Origin: Steromphala cineraria
Lineage: Eukaryota > Mollusca > Gastropoda > Trochida > Trochidae
Direction of reading: 5' to 3'
DNA: 64,000 nucleotides
Assembly (NCBI GenBank): GCA_916613615.1
Contig: OU744730.1
Span: forward strand, 21,020,406 to 21,084,405
Below the pieces are notes generated by a model, which saw only the letters and a program-made list of their open reading frames with translations, had not been told where the DNA came from and made no database searches. Shown in pieces: positions 49,801-63,203 of the stretch. The translations under genes and the position numbers were made by a program. Position 1 is the first letter of the stretch. Each line of letters starts with the position of its first letter.

Positions 49801-52800
49801 ATGAAAACCTCCTACAATTGGGGAAGGGCATAAGAAAACTTTGGTATAATTGCTTTACCTGCAGTTGTTCTCGAGCTGCTGGGCCTCTGAGGAGGCCGCC
49901 ATGTCCCCCGCATCCTGATCATCCATGATTCTGTAGTCACAGCTCTCGGACCAGCTGTTGGATCTCTTGTTCTTCAGCACCGCTAAACAGGCAACTTAGC
50001 ATTATGTACAGGCCTTGGGGCGGGGCTCTTGGGCAATGGGATGAAGTGAGTGGTAGTTGCTAACACGACATGCATCATACACAACACAACTCGTACAAAT
50101 TCTGGTGAAATTTAAATTTTTTTTTGGAAAGTGAAAAAGAACATCCATGAATGCCTAAACTATAATTCAAAATCTTTTTTTTAAATGCTTGAACCTTTGA
50201 ATTTGGACATTATTTTGTCTTAAAAAGAACGATCTAATAATGACATGATAATGACTTTTTTAAAGATGAAATATGAAAGATTTGGCTAAAAACTATTTAA
50301 AAGAAACAAATTAAGCGCTAGAATTTCCAATCTAACTCGTACAAAAAAATATAGGAATGGTCTATTATGATAATCTTGATTAATCAATTTTAATAATTTT
50401 GTTAAAATGAAATATCAAATAAAAAGTTTCAGATTAAACTTATTTGAAGTGATTGAGATTTAAACGAGAATGAACCAAACTAGAATGAAGTCAGTAGAAG
50501 CTGTTAGACCAAGCTGGCGATGTTAGTAGACGATGAATATGTACACGGAACTGTTCTCTCAGTTGATTATGGACTTATCCAAACTCCCTTCATATTACCA
50601 ATGAATGTCCACCAAACTTTATTTCATTAGCTACATGATGACATTATATAAGTACAAAAGTATACAATATATCACCAAGCTAGTTAAAGGCAGCTGCAGA
50701 TCTTAGAGAGAGGGTGATTGTCTCGATAAAAATACATTACAAATACTTGACTTGACTCAACAGACAAATTAGTATAAAACTAGAATTTTTTTTACTAAGA
50801 AATGGTTGGATAATGACTTCCCCTGTAGAAATGCAAACAAAAAATTCCTTTTTTGAGACAATCATGGAAATATCTTTCAGGAGTTTGGATAAAGCTTAGA
50901 TATAGATAATTTTCATTCTTGATATTATTTTAGTAATCAGATAATTTTTCAAGCTTTTTGTACAAGCTGCATAAATTGTTCAGAAATGCTGGTACACGTT
51001 ATAAAAGTGAAGAAACTTTTCTTTTTTTGGTTACAAGAAATAGTTATGATCAATGTTATTATTTATTACTTGCTAAGCCTTTCATTCATATAAGAACATG
51101 CATATTACTTTCCTTTGCACAAATTTCTTCATTTCTATTCATTTATGAATGAATTATCTTTTTAACAATTCATGTTTACATTGTTTTATATGAAAATAAT
51201 CTGCTAAATTTGTATAGAAAAACCTGCAATCCCATTCCACCTACAAAATAAGCATTATTGATGTAAAATATCGGAACATGTGATAAACTATAGAATAAGT
51301 GTGTCAATCAATTCAAGTCTTGTTTAAAACATGCTCTGATAGTGACACTTTATGACTTTCTTAATAACTTTCGTATTTCAGGTAGACACAACAACAACGA
51401 TATCAAAGAAACAAAATCTTCAATTCACACAATTGAAAAACTACTACATAAGAATCAAACGCACACAAATTCTAACATTTTAAACATCAAGGAACATATA
51501 GAACTATTAGACAAGGGGAATAACTCTGGATAGTAAACTCAAAGACATACCACTAAAATATGTCATTACCAATTTTCAACAGCAAATAATGAATATCAAA
51601 ACCTCTTTTATAACCAACCAATGCATACTATGTTACCAACAACATAATATAGAAATATGATAAAAATTATCTAAAAAGTCTTCTTAACTTCTCAGAATAA
51701 GAAGGTTAAAAACATTTCCCACAGTCAGCTCTCCTGAAATAAAACAATCTCCCTTCAAAGTTTAGCAATGTTAATCCAAAGATATTTCCCTCCAACAAAT
51801 AAAGAAACTCCCTCAAATAGCTGGAGATCAAGTCCTGAAATAAAGCAGCAACACCTTTCTGAGAAGAGAATACATACCACTTCATTTTAACTCCCTCTGA
51901 TAGAGTAAAGCTATTGGCTTTGTAGCTTATCAGGCTTTGGAAGATCTATTTTCGGAGGTTGAAGAATTACAGGTATAATTATGTACCATAAATTAAGAGA
52001 TGCCCATTTCTGAAATGTACAGTTTCTTGTAGTCCAAATGTTGAAGAAGTCAATAAATTGATTTCAGTCAGCATTTTAGTTATTTACAAAGAAATCAAAA
52101 TTATGTTTAACAGAGTGATTATAGTATTAACCAAGGACATTGGTCTAAGATGAGAGAAATAAACAAAAGGACAATACATGGTAGAACACATATAAAACCG
52201 AACCTTTACTCATAACCCCCTCTATGAAGCACCAATTTTTGTCCAAATCACAGTTGAACTTGAAGCACACAAATCAATTAAGGTTAGTATTCCTTTTTGG
52301 ACCTTTTATAGACAAAAAATATTAGTAGACACTCTTATGGTTGATACCGTAATTTCTCAAATAATTAGAAAACCTTAGATATTACTTACTACCAAACTGA
52401 AAATATAAACACAGTACCAAGTAATTAGGCCATTACCAACATCAACATTTACACTGTCAGCCCAACTACAGGTTGATAAGATTTCTCTTGAAAATAAGTA
52501 ACACCCTATTAAACAGCACACAAAATGTCCTGAAACTAAGGGACGCCATTCAACAAGGTGAATAGTTTCTTAAGAAGAAACCAAGATGACACCCCACTAC
52601 AGAGCACAGACCATTCCACTCTAAGCAACACTCTAATGCTACATTTAGATAAAGAGACCCCTATCACAATGAACACAATTTTGTGAAAAAGAATGACGCC
52701 TCACTCTGTGACAGATCACACTGAATTCTGCAAAAACATGCCACCCACTACAGCCCACATCCACTTCTGAAGTGACACCCATCACATACTTAAAGTATAA

Positions 52801-55800
52801 CAACCACTCTTAGTCCTCTAATGGTAAGTGGCACCATTCTAGTGACCAAACCAAATGTCCCTTGAAGAAAAGAGCACCCCATTTCAGATGACTCTTAAAA
52901 CTGAACACTAAGTGTCATGTATTCACGTTATGAAGGTCAGATGGCACTTGATAGATAACTGACGATGAAAGTAAGCCCGCCATATTTATTACGGCATTTT
53001 GTACAGCACACGATATATGATGACGTCATGACATATTACGTCACTGATATTGGGGGGATGCTATTTATAGATAGATGTTGACATTAAGGATATCACTCAG
53101 TGAAACCAATCTACCCTGGTAATCTTCTAAGGTGAATGACACCTTACTACAGTCACACTAAATTCCCATGAAAAATAATGACACAACTCCATAGAATAAA
53201 TTATTCTTAAATTAGTTGACACCCAGCAAATCAAACCAAGTTCTCCTTAAACGAATTAGCACCCCAGTTCACATGACTCTTACAAATCTGACACCACACT
53301 AATTCTTCTATAGGTAAGTGACACCCTAATACAAAACACCAAATTCCTCTGAAACTAAGTGACACCAATCTTATTCTTCTAAAGATAGGTGACACCCCAC
53401 TACAGATCACACCAAATTCCCCAATGGCACCACTCAATTTGTTCTTTTAAACATAAAAACACACCAAATCCTCCAAAAACAGAGTGACACCACTTCACAG
53501 AGTAAATTCTTCTAAAGGTAAGTGTCCTCCCACTACAGAACACAAATTCCCCTAAAACAAAATGGCGCCGACTACAGAGCAGGACATACCTTGCTTGAAG
53601 AGTGCAGATAGATTGGGGTGAGAGGCTACCTCGGAGAGCACCCCCACCCCCGACCCCTGCTGTGCAGTGAGGAGGTGGGCGGGGCCAGGAGGCGGGGCTT
53701 GGGCCGGGTGGGTGTGGCCTGCTGAGGGGGAGCAGATGCAGTCAGTTAGTCAGCCCTGCCTTGGATACATGGACAGACAGACAGACAGAGCAAAGGCCAG
53801 GGTTCTTATTGGATGAAATTGAAATTAAACCTTTCACCACCATAGGCCTATATAAAGTCCTGTATATGTGAAAGGGCATTACTAATTAAAGATTCACCTG
53901 CAGCATCTTCGATCAAACTGTTACCAGCTGAAGAAAAAGGCCCATCAATCTATATCATACACGGGTGCTTCAGTTAAACCTAATTGTGATCAAATCAGAG
54001 CTTCCCTCTTCCAATGCATGATTTATAAGTTGTTTTACCAAACCCTGATTTAGTGCCCAGGGAAAGAAATTTGGCTAATAAAATATGACAATACTATTAA
54101 ATAATTTCCTTCTCTGACTAGCTCAAGTAGGCGCCTTATTGTAAGCCTCTACTGTTATATTATCGCTCAATGTGAAACCCATTTACCAGAATCAGTGCCA
54201 TAGCCTTTATTTTTGACAATGGTAAAATATTAAATGTCTCAACAGTACTATTGTGTGTAAATTTCAAAGTGATTTGTCAGAAAGAAGCTAAGACACTTTG
54301 AACAATGCTGAAAATAAGATATTCTTGGATACATTTCTTATCAGTTTTCAACCCTGGCCTTTGCTCATATAAAATCATAAATACTAAACAACAAATAAAA
54401 CAAAATTAAGAAACATAACAACCTATTAAAAAGATGACAAAAAAAAAAAATGACCACAAAACCACACTACAAAGATCAATGTCACATTAAATTATTGACA
54501 TTCATTTGTGAGTCAATTCGCTCATGCAGTGAGTATACTATTGGGCCAGCACAAAATGCATCGCTAGACTTATGCAAAAGTAAACAATCAACTAATATCT
54601 AAGACTTAACAAAACAATCAGGCTAAAAGGCTGTCAAAAGGGTAGATAGTTGTACACAAGTATTCATTTAAGACAGAAAGATGGTTTTAAACCGTAACCA
54701 TAGAGACCTTCCTAGGATAGCACTTAGTTATGGCTAATCCGAAACGTTATTGTCATTAAGTAGACATGGTCCCCCACAACATTATTGAGAGATTTCCGTA
54801 TGGAAAAAAAACCCCACATCTATGATCAAGTATAATTGTCTTGGTATAGTGGTTGAAATTTAAAAATGATAAAAAGATTTGTTATGATTTAAACACAAGC
54901 ATGAAATGCTGGTTCAAATGCTGAAGAATTCAACAAGGTCCCCATATGACATTGTAATACATCTCCCCTAAAAACAAAAGCTTGATTCATAATAGTATGA
55001 GAATTTCCAAGAAATACTTCTGATGGTGAATTGTCAAGCTTAACATGCAATCTTCAAATACTTAAACCTGCCTGTGAAGTTGAAAATAATGTGAAGATAA
55101 AACATATATTGGTATCCTTCTTTCAGTGTTGTGAACTTCATGAAGCAAAATATGAAAAGAATTCATTTAATAGTTGAAGGTAATATGAAAGTCTTTATTG
55201 AAGACCATCATTTCATTGTTGAGAACTTATGTGCAAAATTTGAAAATAATCAAGTATAAAATAGATTTTTAGATAATCCAATTTGTAGATAAGTACAGAT
55301 ACTGCCAAAAACAGTACCCCCCACTTCCCACAGAGGCAGGGGATTGCTAGAAGGGAAGGATTTCAGAGAGCACCCATTACCAGACAGTAGAGGAAGGAGA
55401 GGGGAAATAGGGAGCATCTCTCAAACAATTGACATGAGGAAGTATTTGAACATTTTCAACAAAGACAAAGAGCAGAATGAATTTCATAACATACGAAAAA
55501 CATATATTATGGATCATAAGTTTAATATATGCCTCCTGAAATATATCCACTCACTTTTAAAATTATTCTCATAATAGCTTAAATCTTCTTAAATTTCTTA
55601 AGATGAATTTTTTTATTATTTATTAACTTTTAAATATGATTTTATAACTAAAACAATACCATATGGTAATGTCAACCAGAGGAATTTATCCACATAAACA
55701 GTACCTTGCATTATAGTGCAACTATCAAGTTTACATCATTTAATTGTCTTAATGAAAACTTATTATCCAAGTTGTTTTATATGTAAAAGTAGATGTTGTC

Positions 55801-58800
55801 TTCAACCGTAAGCAGTTTGCACATATTCCAGAAGCAACAGACATCTCCAACAAGCAAAGTAATGATGACTATTTAGTTATTTTGTAAAAATATCTTTAAA
55901 AGCTTTTCAAAACTCCACCTAGATTACAATTCCCCAGAACTCATAGACTGCAAAGCATATAATGCATCTTCTCACTCAAGCCGACTATCATTATTTATAC
56001 CAAACCAAGCCTTGTCTTTTAAAAAACTTGTCAATAATTTGCCTTAAAAATATAGTATAAACAATGATAATTTTGGTGTCGATTGTCAACTGACCAATCG
56101 CTTGAAACAAGAACTAAGAATACTGATGCAAGGAACGGTAGATCTGTTTTTGTTGTGCCCCGTGGTCCTTTGCATTGCTAAGTCGACGGCTTTCAGTGCA
56201 GTTCAGCAACAACGAGCAGGGCTTGCTGTATGAATGGGTTACTCACTCATCGTGAATAAACTCAGGAGTTTCAAGTGTTGATTCTCTGACCTACATCGAG
56301 ACATGAGTTGAGAGACTTACGTCGTCATCTTTGGTAGTGGCATATTTTAGTCAAAATTTTCCACTGATCATGCAGAAGGAAATGGGTATCTGGTAAAGAG
56401 TTGTATTGGTGGTGACCTTCTAGCAACAAATATTTTATCTCAGGTCAGACCAGGGTCCCGTTGAACAAAATACTAAGGAGGCCTTAAGTCACTAATGTTC
56501 AATGTTAAAGGATGGCACTAAGGTTAACCTTAGTGTTAAGTTATTTTGTGCAATGGCTCTCAGGGTAATAATATTCCTATAGCGCAACTTTGTGAAGCAC
56601 AGGTTCGAATCCGGGTGGAGACACCAAATATTTGTGACTTGGGTCTCATCCTGTGTTGTGTCCCTGGGCAAGACACTTTATCCACATTGCACTTAGTTCA
56701 CCCAGCTGTACAAATGGGTACCTGAACAAGGGGGAAGTATGGACCTATACGGTCGTGCAGAGCGCTTGTTTATCGGCGACACCGAATGTACTATCTCTCC
56801 AGGGTAATAATACTCATAGCGCTTTGAGCATGCTTTGTCATGGATATATGCGCGGTATAAGAAAGCTATTATACTTTACTAAACATATCATATATTATCA
56901 AGAAGGGCTATGTATTAGAAGCATTTTTAAAAAGATGTTACTCCTGCTCAACTGTTCATGGTCAAAAAACAATATGCTGGCAAAGTAACCAATCAAGGCT
57001 GATTATATGAATAATGATAGTCAGCAATTTTTGAGAAGATGCCATTCCTCTCAGGAGCATCAGTTTAGTGTGAACACCACCAGTAAAAAACGCATTTAAT
57101 GCTTTGAAAGTCTTCAAGAAATGACAGCCACCGAACTCTACACAAGAAAGAATGAAAATAGCTCTAGTTGGTGACATGCGCTCAGTGAAAATGAGAATGA
57201 ATGATGATGCATGATTATTGAATTTTAAAAGAAACACATTTAATTTATAGATCAATGCACACAGTAATTAATTCACACCGCATTCAAATTAGGTTACTTT
57301 TGAAATATCAGAAACAATAATTAATTTTACATTTGAAAACATTCAAGTCTTAAGTGAGTGAAGATTTAAGTCTTAATTCTTGTTGATTACAATTTAGTTT
57401 TATTTCTATAATATTTTGAATTCGAAGTTCTAATTAATGAAATGAGATAATTCATAAAATGTAAAGGGATCTATTTCTCAACATAAGTACTACTTTTCAC
57501 AATCTAATTTAATCAAAAACTTCACACAAAATCCATGCAAATGACAAAGGTATTTACAAATATTCTAATATTGATCCAAAACAAATATATGATTATCTTG
57601 ATAAATTCATAGGGAAAATTATCTACTAAATGGTCTATATATATAAAATGAATATGACAAAAAAAAAACGTGTTAAAAATGTTACACTCCAAGATAACCT
57701 TGCTAAAATATTTGTTTTTTTAAATTGTAGAATCTTTTTAATTTCAAATTTATAACTTTTTGTAAGAAGTCCCAAATCATCCGTTTATGTTGAAATTACT
57801 GATTTAAAATTTGTATAACAAGATAGCAAAAAACCTTGGACAAATTAGTAAAAAGCTCTGGTTTAGTAAAGAAAAGCACTGAATCCACGTCTTTCAGTTT
57901 TATGGTTATAATTCAAACTTTGTAGTTTCAAAGAAACATCCTCAAATGGAGTATTAAATCTTTAAACCCCTTGAATTATTAATATTAATATTCAGAGAGG
58001 TTTGACAGTTGTATGATAACCTAAAATATCCTCTTCAATTTAGTATTATAATAGCTTAAATAACTTCATCCAATTTTGTTATACATTAAAATGGATACTT
58101 CAAAACATGCCAATCTCAAAGCATATGGCAAGAGCCCATAGTGCAAGTGAACGTGTAGCCCCAAAATGCAAATTCTGAGTAGACACTTTGATTTCCATAG
58201 TAGATAATCTCATCAAGAATTGAGTAAAACAGTTCGGCTTCATTCATAGACAAGACAGTAAGTAATGAACCCATAACCTGCTCAATCATGGCCGAAAAGT
58301 ATTGCTAGATGTTTCCGGAAATACAACATATGGTATAACCTACCAACTTGTGAAGTTTAAGAACATTGTGTATGAACTCCAATGTCTATCATCACTTCAA
58401 AATTCAAATACATATTTCTTGAATATTTTTCCTTGTTGAGTTGGTCAAATCAAATTGCCAAAAACATTTGCAAAACTAGATTAGCGTTTGCGGGATACCG
58501 CAAAAGCAGAGCAGCCCCGGAACTTGGGGTTTCGCCTTACCCTGTTCCGCCTTTTCCAGGCCTCACCAAATTGAGAATTTTCTCGTGACCTTGACCTTTG
58601 ACACTCAAGGTCACACAATCAATGAACACATTTCATTGAGTATAACATCATTGTAATGAAATAAAGTGTTAAAAATTAAATTAATCCATTTTCTCCATAT
58701 ATGTTGACCTTGCTGTGACCGTGACCTTCGACATTTTGTATCCAAAACTTTTTGAAAATTTTGTACTTCTCAAGAGATAATATATACAAAATCTAAACTT

Positions 58801-60327
58801 CATAGCACAAAAACTTTTCAAGTTATTGTGTTTACAAGAAATTGCACTAACTCATATCTCATGACCTTGACCTTTGACCTTCAAGTCACACAATAATTGA
58901 ACACTTTTTATGGAGTATAACAATCATGTATTAATTAAAAGTGATCATAGTTATAATTAAGCATTTTCGCTAAACCATGCTTAAGTCATGACCTTGCTGT
59001 GACCTTGACCTTTGACGGATTGTAGCCGAAACCTTTTCAAAATTTGTTACTTTTCCAAGGATGATATATACCAAGTTAGAGCTTCATAGCACAAAAACTT
59101 TTCAAGTTACCGTGTTTACAAAGAATTTTGCTGTGATCTTATAACTCGGACCTTGACCTTTGAACTTGAAAGTGAACATGTCATAATGATTCCCTGGAAG
59201 TATTAACATTTAGACATGTTCATGAGTTATGATAAGCTAAATGGGATAAAGTTATACCCAAATTTAGTGCATTTTGTAATAACTCATATCTCATGACCTT
59301 GACCTTTGACCTTCAAGGTCACACAATCATTGAACACTTTTTATTGAGTATAACAATCATGTATTGATTAAAAGTGTTCATAGTTAAAATAAAGCATTTT
59401 CGCTAAAACATGCTTACGTCATGACCTTGCTGTGACCTTGACCTTTGACGGATTGTAGTCAAAACCTTTTCAAAGTTTTTTACTTTTCCAAGGATGATAT
59501 ATACCAAGTTAGAGCTTCATAGCACAAAAACTTTTCAAGTTATCGCGTTTACAAGGAATTCTTAGAGTGAATACATATCTCGTGACCTTGACCTTTGACC
59601 TTGAAAGTGAACGTGTCAAAATCGTTCCCCCGAGGTATGAGTAGTAAGGTATGAATAAGAGTTCTGGAAAGCTTAGTGGAAAAAAGTTATAGCTAGTAGT
59701 ACAAGTGCGGCGGCGGCGGCGATGGAAACTTCACAAAAACTGATAGCAGCCCCGTCCTTAGACGGGGCTGCTAAAAAAAGTAGGAAGTCAAACAAAGAGG
59801 ATTTAAGAGTCAAGTAATATTGATTGTAAAGTGGTTACCTATTTCCAATTTCATTATATCAACCCTGAATAAAATACCTGTTTGACAGGTTGAAAGTGGG
59901 ATAAATCCAAAAAGATTAAGTTTTTCTGATATTCATATCTGGAGACCCTTGAAGTAGAGGTGAAGACTAAAGCGGACGAATTTGGACCTCTTTTGTCATA
60001 TATACAGTTTATTTCAAATCATAACACATGATACTAAAAGCATAAAAAATACTGAAATTTTCGACTAACATATTCTTTGATGCAAGTTGATATGGATGTC
60101 CAATAATAATTGGAGAAACATTGCCTGAATATGAGCAGGTCAAGGGTTAAACCATGCATGGATTGACGGACCAAGTGCAGATAAACCATAAACTGAAAGA
60201 TTGTGGCATGGATCTATGAGATGGATTGATGAAGACAGAGAGATAAGAGGGTTCCTGTTGTTGACTTACTAGCCTTGAAGCCCTTCAGAAGATTTGTCAC
60301 AGAAGAGACCGTATGATAAGGGTTGTA
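46857..60327 (-). CDS. WDR59: WDR59, GATOR2 complex subunit, 3' part (C-terminal 235 aa)
   Basis: Exons in order of transcription: 60327-60270, 53721-53590, 49982-49859, 48935-48793, 47519-47412, 46999-46857. Splice sites are GT/AG, phases match, and the total is 708 nt including TGA. WDR59 works in GATOR2, which relieves GATOR1 inhibition of mTORC1 at the lysosome. The N-terminal WD40 propeller and RWD domain would lie beyond the right edge. Seen here: a low-complexity Pro/Ala/Gln linker (exon 53721-53590); an acidic stretch with DDQDAGD; a helical part (WYQYDLHKKMYANILY...WGL) and STPPPPHKG; then a C-terminal zinc-binding cluster with CNRC, CTSC, CVIC, FCIGCSHGGH, and the ending CPSGCGCECL. 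The VRG..NFC..C.HGGH pattern and the GCGC ending separate it from the paralogues MIOS and WDR24. The preceding exon ends in phase 0 and was not found within 60328-64000. It converges with the gene ending at 45321. Confidence 0.9.
47571..47950. repeat. Degenerate tandem duplication, about 190-bp unit, in a WDR59 intron
   Basis: Phrases recur in order: GAGAGGGTTTAGCTTACA, CCACCATCATTTAAAGACAA, ATCTTCAACATACTGAATGG and TTTCAATGCAATTTTAGCCC. There are two full units and a third partial one. (CTTAT)n is inserted near 47650. Confidence 0.75.
48141..48496. mobile_element. piggyBac-type MITE, copy C, in a WDR59 intron
   Basis: The 356-bp element begins AGGGGCAGTAGCACGTTTTT and ends ACGTGCTACTGCCCCT, with TTAA on both sides (48137-48140, 48497-48500). 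It has the same length as copy A. Confidence 0.88.
49187..49535. repeat. 96-bp tandem array derived from a WDR59 intron/exon boundary
   Basis: The marker GGATTAT or GGATCAT occurs at 49204, 49300, 49396 and 49492, an exact 96-bp period over about 3.5 units. Each full unit contains CACAGACTCGGCTCAAGCAT, CCTGGGTAGGCAGAACATAT and AGTCCTCTTTAA. These match the sequence around the acceptor of WDR59 exon 48935-48793 (CACAGGCTCGGCTCCAGCAT, CCTGGGTGGACAGAACATTA, TAGTCCTCTTTAA). So the array copied an acceptor plus the first bases of an exon and placed it upstream in the same transcript. Confidence 0.85.
49983..52499. other. WDR59 intron, AT-rich part
   Basis: No exon or clear repeat. Plus-strand frames at 50958-51152 and 51342-51533 are short and unsupported. 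Confidence 0.45.
52500..53575. repeat. Degenerate minisatellite, unit about 50 bp, in a WDR59 intron
   Basis: Loosely periodic recurrences of AAGTGACACC, CACTACAGA(T/G)CACA, CCAAATTCC(C/T)C and TCTTCTAAAGGTAAGTGACA run for about 1 kb up to the next exon. Decay is too strong to count units by eye. Confidence 0.65.
53767..53787. repeat. (GACA)n microsatellite
   Basis: A short GACA run 46 bp upstream, on the transcribed minus strand, of the exon with high end 53721. Confidence 0.8.
53790..56129. other. WDR59 intron, no recognised element
   Basis: AT-rich sequence with a poly-A run at about 54437-54450. No exon or repeat supported. Confidence 0.45.
56130..56455 (+). mobile_element. SINE-like dispersed element, copy 2, tail missing
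   Basis: Contains CCGTGGTCCTTTGCATTGCT, GTTGATTCTCTGACC, GAAATGGGTATCTGGTAAAG and GGTGACCTTCTAGCAACA. These are in the same order as the minus-strand reading of 5658-6080. It stops after GTCAGACCAGGG, just before where the GCGCT/(TTA)n tail would begin. A small inverted repeat (AACAAAATACTAAGG against CCTTAGTGTTAAGTTATTTT) follows at 56464-56560. Confidence 0.7.
56575..56890 (+). mobile_element. tRNA-derived SINE with LINE-type 3' tail
   Basis: A B box (GGTTCGAATCC at about 56603) is followed by the SINE core phrase TGTGTCCCTGGGCAAGACAC. The 3' part is ATAGCGCTTTGAGCATGC, GGATATATGCGCGGTATAAG and AAAGCTATTATACTTTA. That tail closely matches the LINE end at 42172-42250. It overlaps a 111-aa open frame (56653-56988) that is not a gene. 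Confidence 0.8.
56891..58475. other. WDR59 intron, no recognised element
   Basis: Strongly AT-rich sequence; no exon or repeat supported. Confidence 0.45.
58476..59772 (-). mobile_element. Helitron-like non-autonomous element, copy 2, reverse oriented
   Basis: On the minus strand it ends with the hairpin TTTGCGG/CCGCAAA and CTAG followed by T, as in copy 1. Its 5' end carries an extra palindrome (AGCAGCCCCGTC, TAAG, GACGGGGCTGCT) that is only half present in copy 1, where GTCTAAGGAAGGGG is preceded by unrelated sequence. It has the same internal AGGTCA-rich repeats and a shorter (GCC)n run at 59708-59720. It lies in a WDR59 intron. Confidence 0.7.
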
Positions 60328-63203
60328 CTGTGAAGGAAAAGGGAAGGAGTGAGACCGGGAGATAGTTTAGTTCAGTATCTTTTTACACACATTGCACACA
60401 AACTCTGGTCAGTATTCCTGTTTCATATACTGCTTGTTTTAATGTGTACTGGCTTTTGTGTGTTTTTGGTTGTATTTTTATAATCTTATCAGTCATCTTT
60501 TAATTGTACTGCATGGCTGAATCACGGAAAAAGCTGGGCTAAGATTAAATATGTAATTTCCTAACTTTGCATAATACACTGTCTATTTTGGATAAAAAAA
60601 TATTTTTCACATTACTGAATTCTACAGCGCAAGTGTAGTTATGCAAAATTCTACTAAACCTAGCACAAAAGATGCAATAAGAGCTAAACTATCAATGTTT
60701 CAGCATTTCATTAATGATTTAATATCAAGTTGATATACTATGTAGTCTACATAATACAGTTTTAGAAAAACATCTTACAATTTCTTATGAATTATTTCCC
60801 CATATAACGTCTCTCCTGACAAACTCCTTAAAAATAGTTTGTGCTGAGCAGTTTTGCTAAAATAACTTGAAGAATGTATCATCCCCAAGGCAGAGTGATT
60901 ATTTTTAAAATTCATAGTTTAAAGTTGTATTCAAAGAGTATCATGTGCAATGCATATAAAGACACTGAAATGTACCACTGCGTGAGAGAGTGCAGCTGAT
61001 TGGTTGTAAGGAATATGGCTCTTCCATCACCCTCCCTCGTATAGCTGAAACAAACTCCATCATCACATTAAGACAAAGCAACTACACAGACAAAAGTCTG
61101 ACAAACAACGACAAACACACATTCAGCAATCAGGATATACCCATAGATAGATAACCAGGGGTGCTATAAGCAGGGATCTACAGGGAAGTATGACCGTATC
61201 ACGCCAATAGCTATAGCATATGTGGAAGGGAGCAGTGTAAAACTATACTGTGGTATTTTAAATAAGCACCATGATAACATCCTCACCTACAAACTAAGAG
61301 TGACTATTATCATAGGTGATTTCTATTTTTGTAAATGTGTGCTTAGGGGATTGTGCTACTATTTGCAGGTCACAAATGACTTTACACTAGTTGTGATATC
61401 TTATCATTCATGTAATGGACACATTAACTAATAGGATGACAAAACTCACACCTTTTTTCAGACCTCATGTATGACAAACGTTTCAGTAATTCTTTTACCT
61501 ATTTATTAATGATAATGTTTTGAATACATGTATGTCTTGCAATCATTCCTTTCATTGAGAGCCAAAGAAGAAGCAAAACTGGCCAAATATGAAGCACTAA
61601 ACTAAGGCAAAACCTATATAATTGAAGAAATATATCCAAATAACATTCTGCTTGATGATTTTTTGGATTAATATATTAGCAATAATTAATGGTTTGAGGT
61701 AAAGGGATTTATTTATGGATTTTCAGTGATTACATAGAATAAGAATAAAGAAGGTAGAAAGTTAGTTAGGAGAGAAGATACACAGAGTTAACTTGCTGGA
61801 AATTACAATAAATACGATGCTTAATTGTTGGATACTTAAATAATTGTTTCCATTAAATATACCTGCTAAACTTACCCTCAAAAACAAGAATACTTACATC
61901 TCAACAATATAACTAAATTTAAGCATTGTAACAATGTGTTTAATCTTAACTTTTAAATATGTAAAATAAAAATGCATCTACATATATTTCATAACATATT
62001 TCATATTTATCAGCTACAAAATCTGATTGATCGTTCTATTCAAACTTAAAACCTAATAAATAATGTTTCCACATTCTTTGTCAAGAATAAACTTCTTGTT
62101 AAATTTTAGGAGAATTATGAAAGCTTTAAAAGATGGGAGAACAGTTCGAACACTTGATGCAATCAAATATTTACGCATGCTGTGATTGTTAGATAGGCTT
62201 GTAAGCATCTTGTATGAAACTTTGTTATAAACTGAACTTACCAAGCCTACGTTTATATCCTATATTAGCACAAAATATTAGATTTGTTACTCAGATGCTT
62301 ATAAATAAAAATATTAAGCAGACTGACATGATAAAATATTAAATAAGCGTAAGAACTATCTAAATTATGGACAATTCTTTTCATGTTTGTTAATAATTGA
62401 TTTTATTCAAATACATTGCTTGATATTTGGAAATTCAATACATTGAAAAAGCTTGCCAAAGTTTTGTAACTCATAATGAATTAACATTTTTCACATAATT
62501 TAAACAATTTCAAAATTATTTCCAGGAAGAAGTAGCCAAATTCTATGAAAATTCCATCAAAATCTGCAAATGTGAATTCAATCTGTCGTTTTTCATATCC
62601 ATAAATTTTTATTAATTAATATTGTAAGTAGGACTAAATGTTTGTAAATACCATCACCAGATCATAACTCTGTTACAGCTAATCTAGATTATGAGAATGC
62701 AAATATGTAACAGACTGTCATTATTAGGTTTTAACTTAGCAAACGAGCATCAGTTATGAAATAAAAACAAGCAATAACTTATAATAATAAACTTGTTAAA
62801 AATGACATTTGTTCATTATAAGAATGGATTCATTGCTTTGGAGTTTTTATCTTTTAAGTCACAAAATGATGGTAAAACAATGATTGTGTTAATAAATAAT
62901 CATCCCAAAATACAGTATGAGTTTTTTCACAAAATTTCAAAGAATTTCTATGATAAAGAATAATTTTTCGAATTTTGACACAAAATAATTTTCAGACTAG
63001 CAATGAATTCATTTATACAGGCTACAAGCATTATCAACTTTACAAACCTGAGGAAGTCTCCTGAAATAAATATTCTTGAATCTCAACAAATTTCAAAACC
63101 ATTTTGACAAACTCAGTGTACCAACACCTCTCTACCTTCATTGGTTACTTTTACAAAAATCTTTCTACAGTCATGCTGCTTCATGCGTCCTCATCAATCA
63201 CAA
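60328..63203. other. WDR59 upstream intron; preceding exon not found
   Basis: The acceptor before exon 60327-60270 has a strong pyrimidine tract (CTCACTCCTTCCCTTTTCCT). Searching leftwards in transcription, I found no exon ending in phase 0 that looks like WDR59. A candidate after TTTCAG at about 61045 fails on phase. The rest is AT-rich. Confidence 0.45.

Noticed and set aside
56653..56988. 111-aa plus-strand frame
   Set aside because: It lies over the SINE core and tail and is explained by that element.
60960..61050. Possible WDR59 exon after TTTCAG on the minus strand (near 61045)
   Set aside because: None of the frames that stay open has a donor in phase 0, which the exon at 60327 requires, and the translation is not recognisable.
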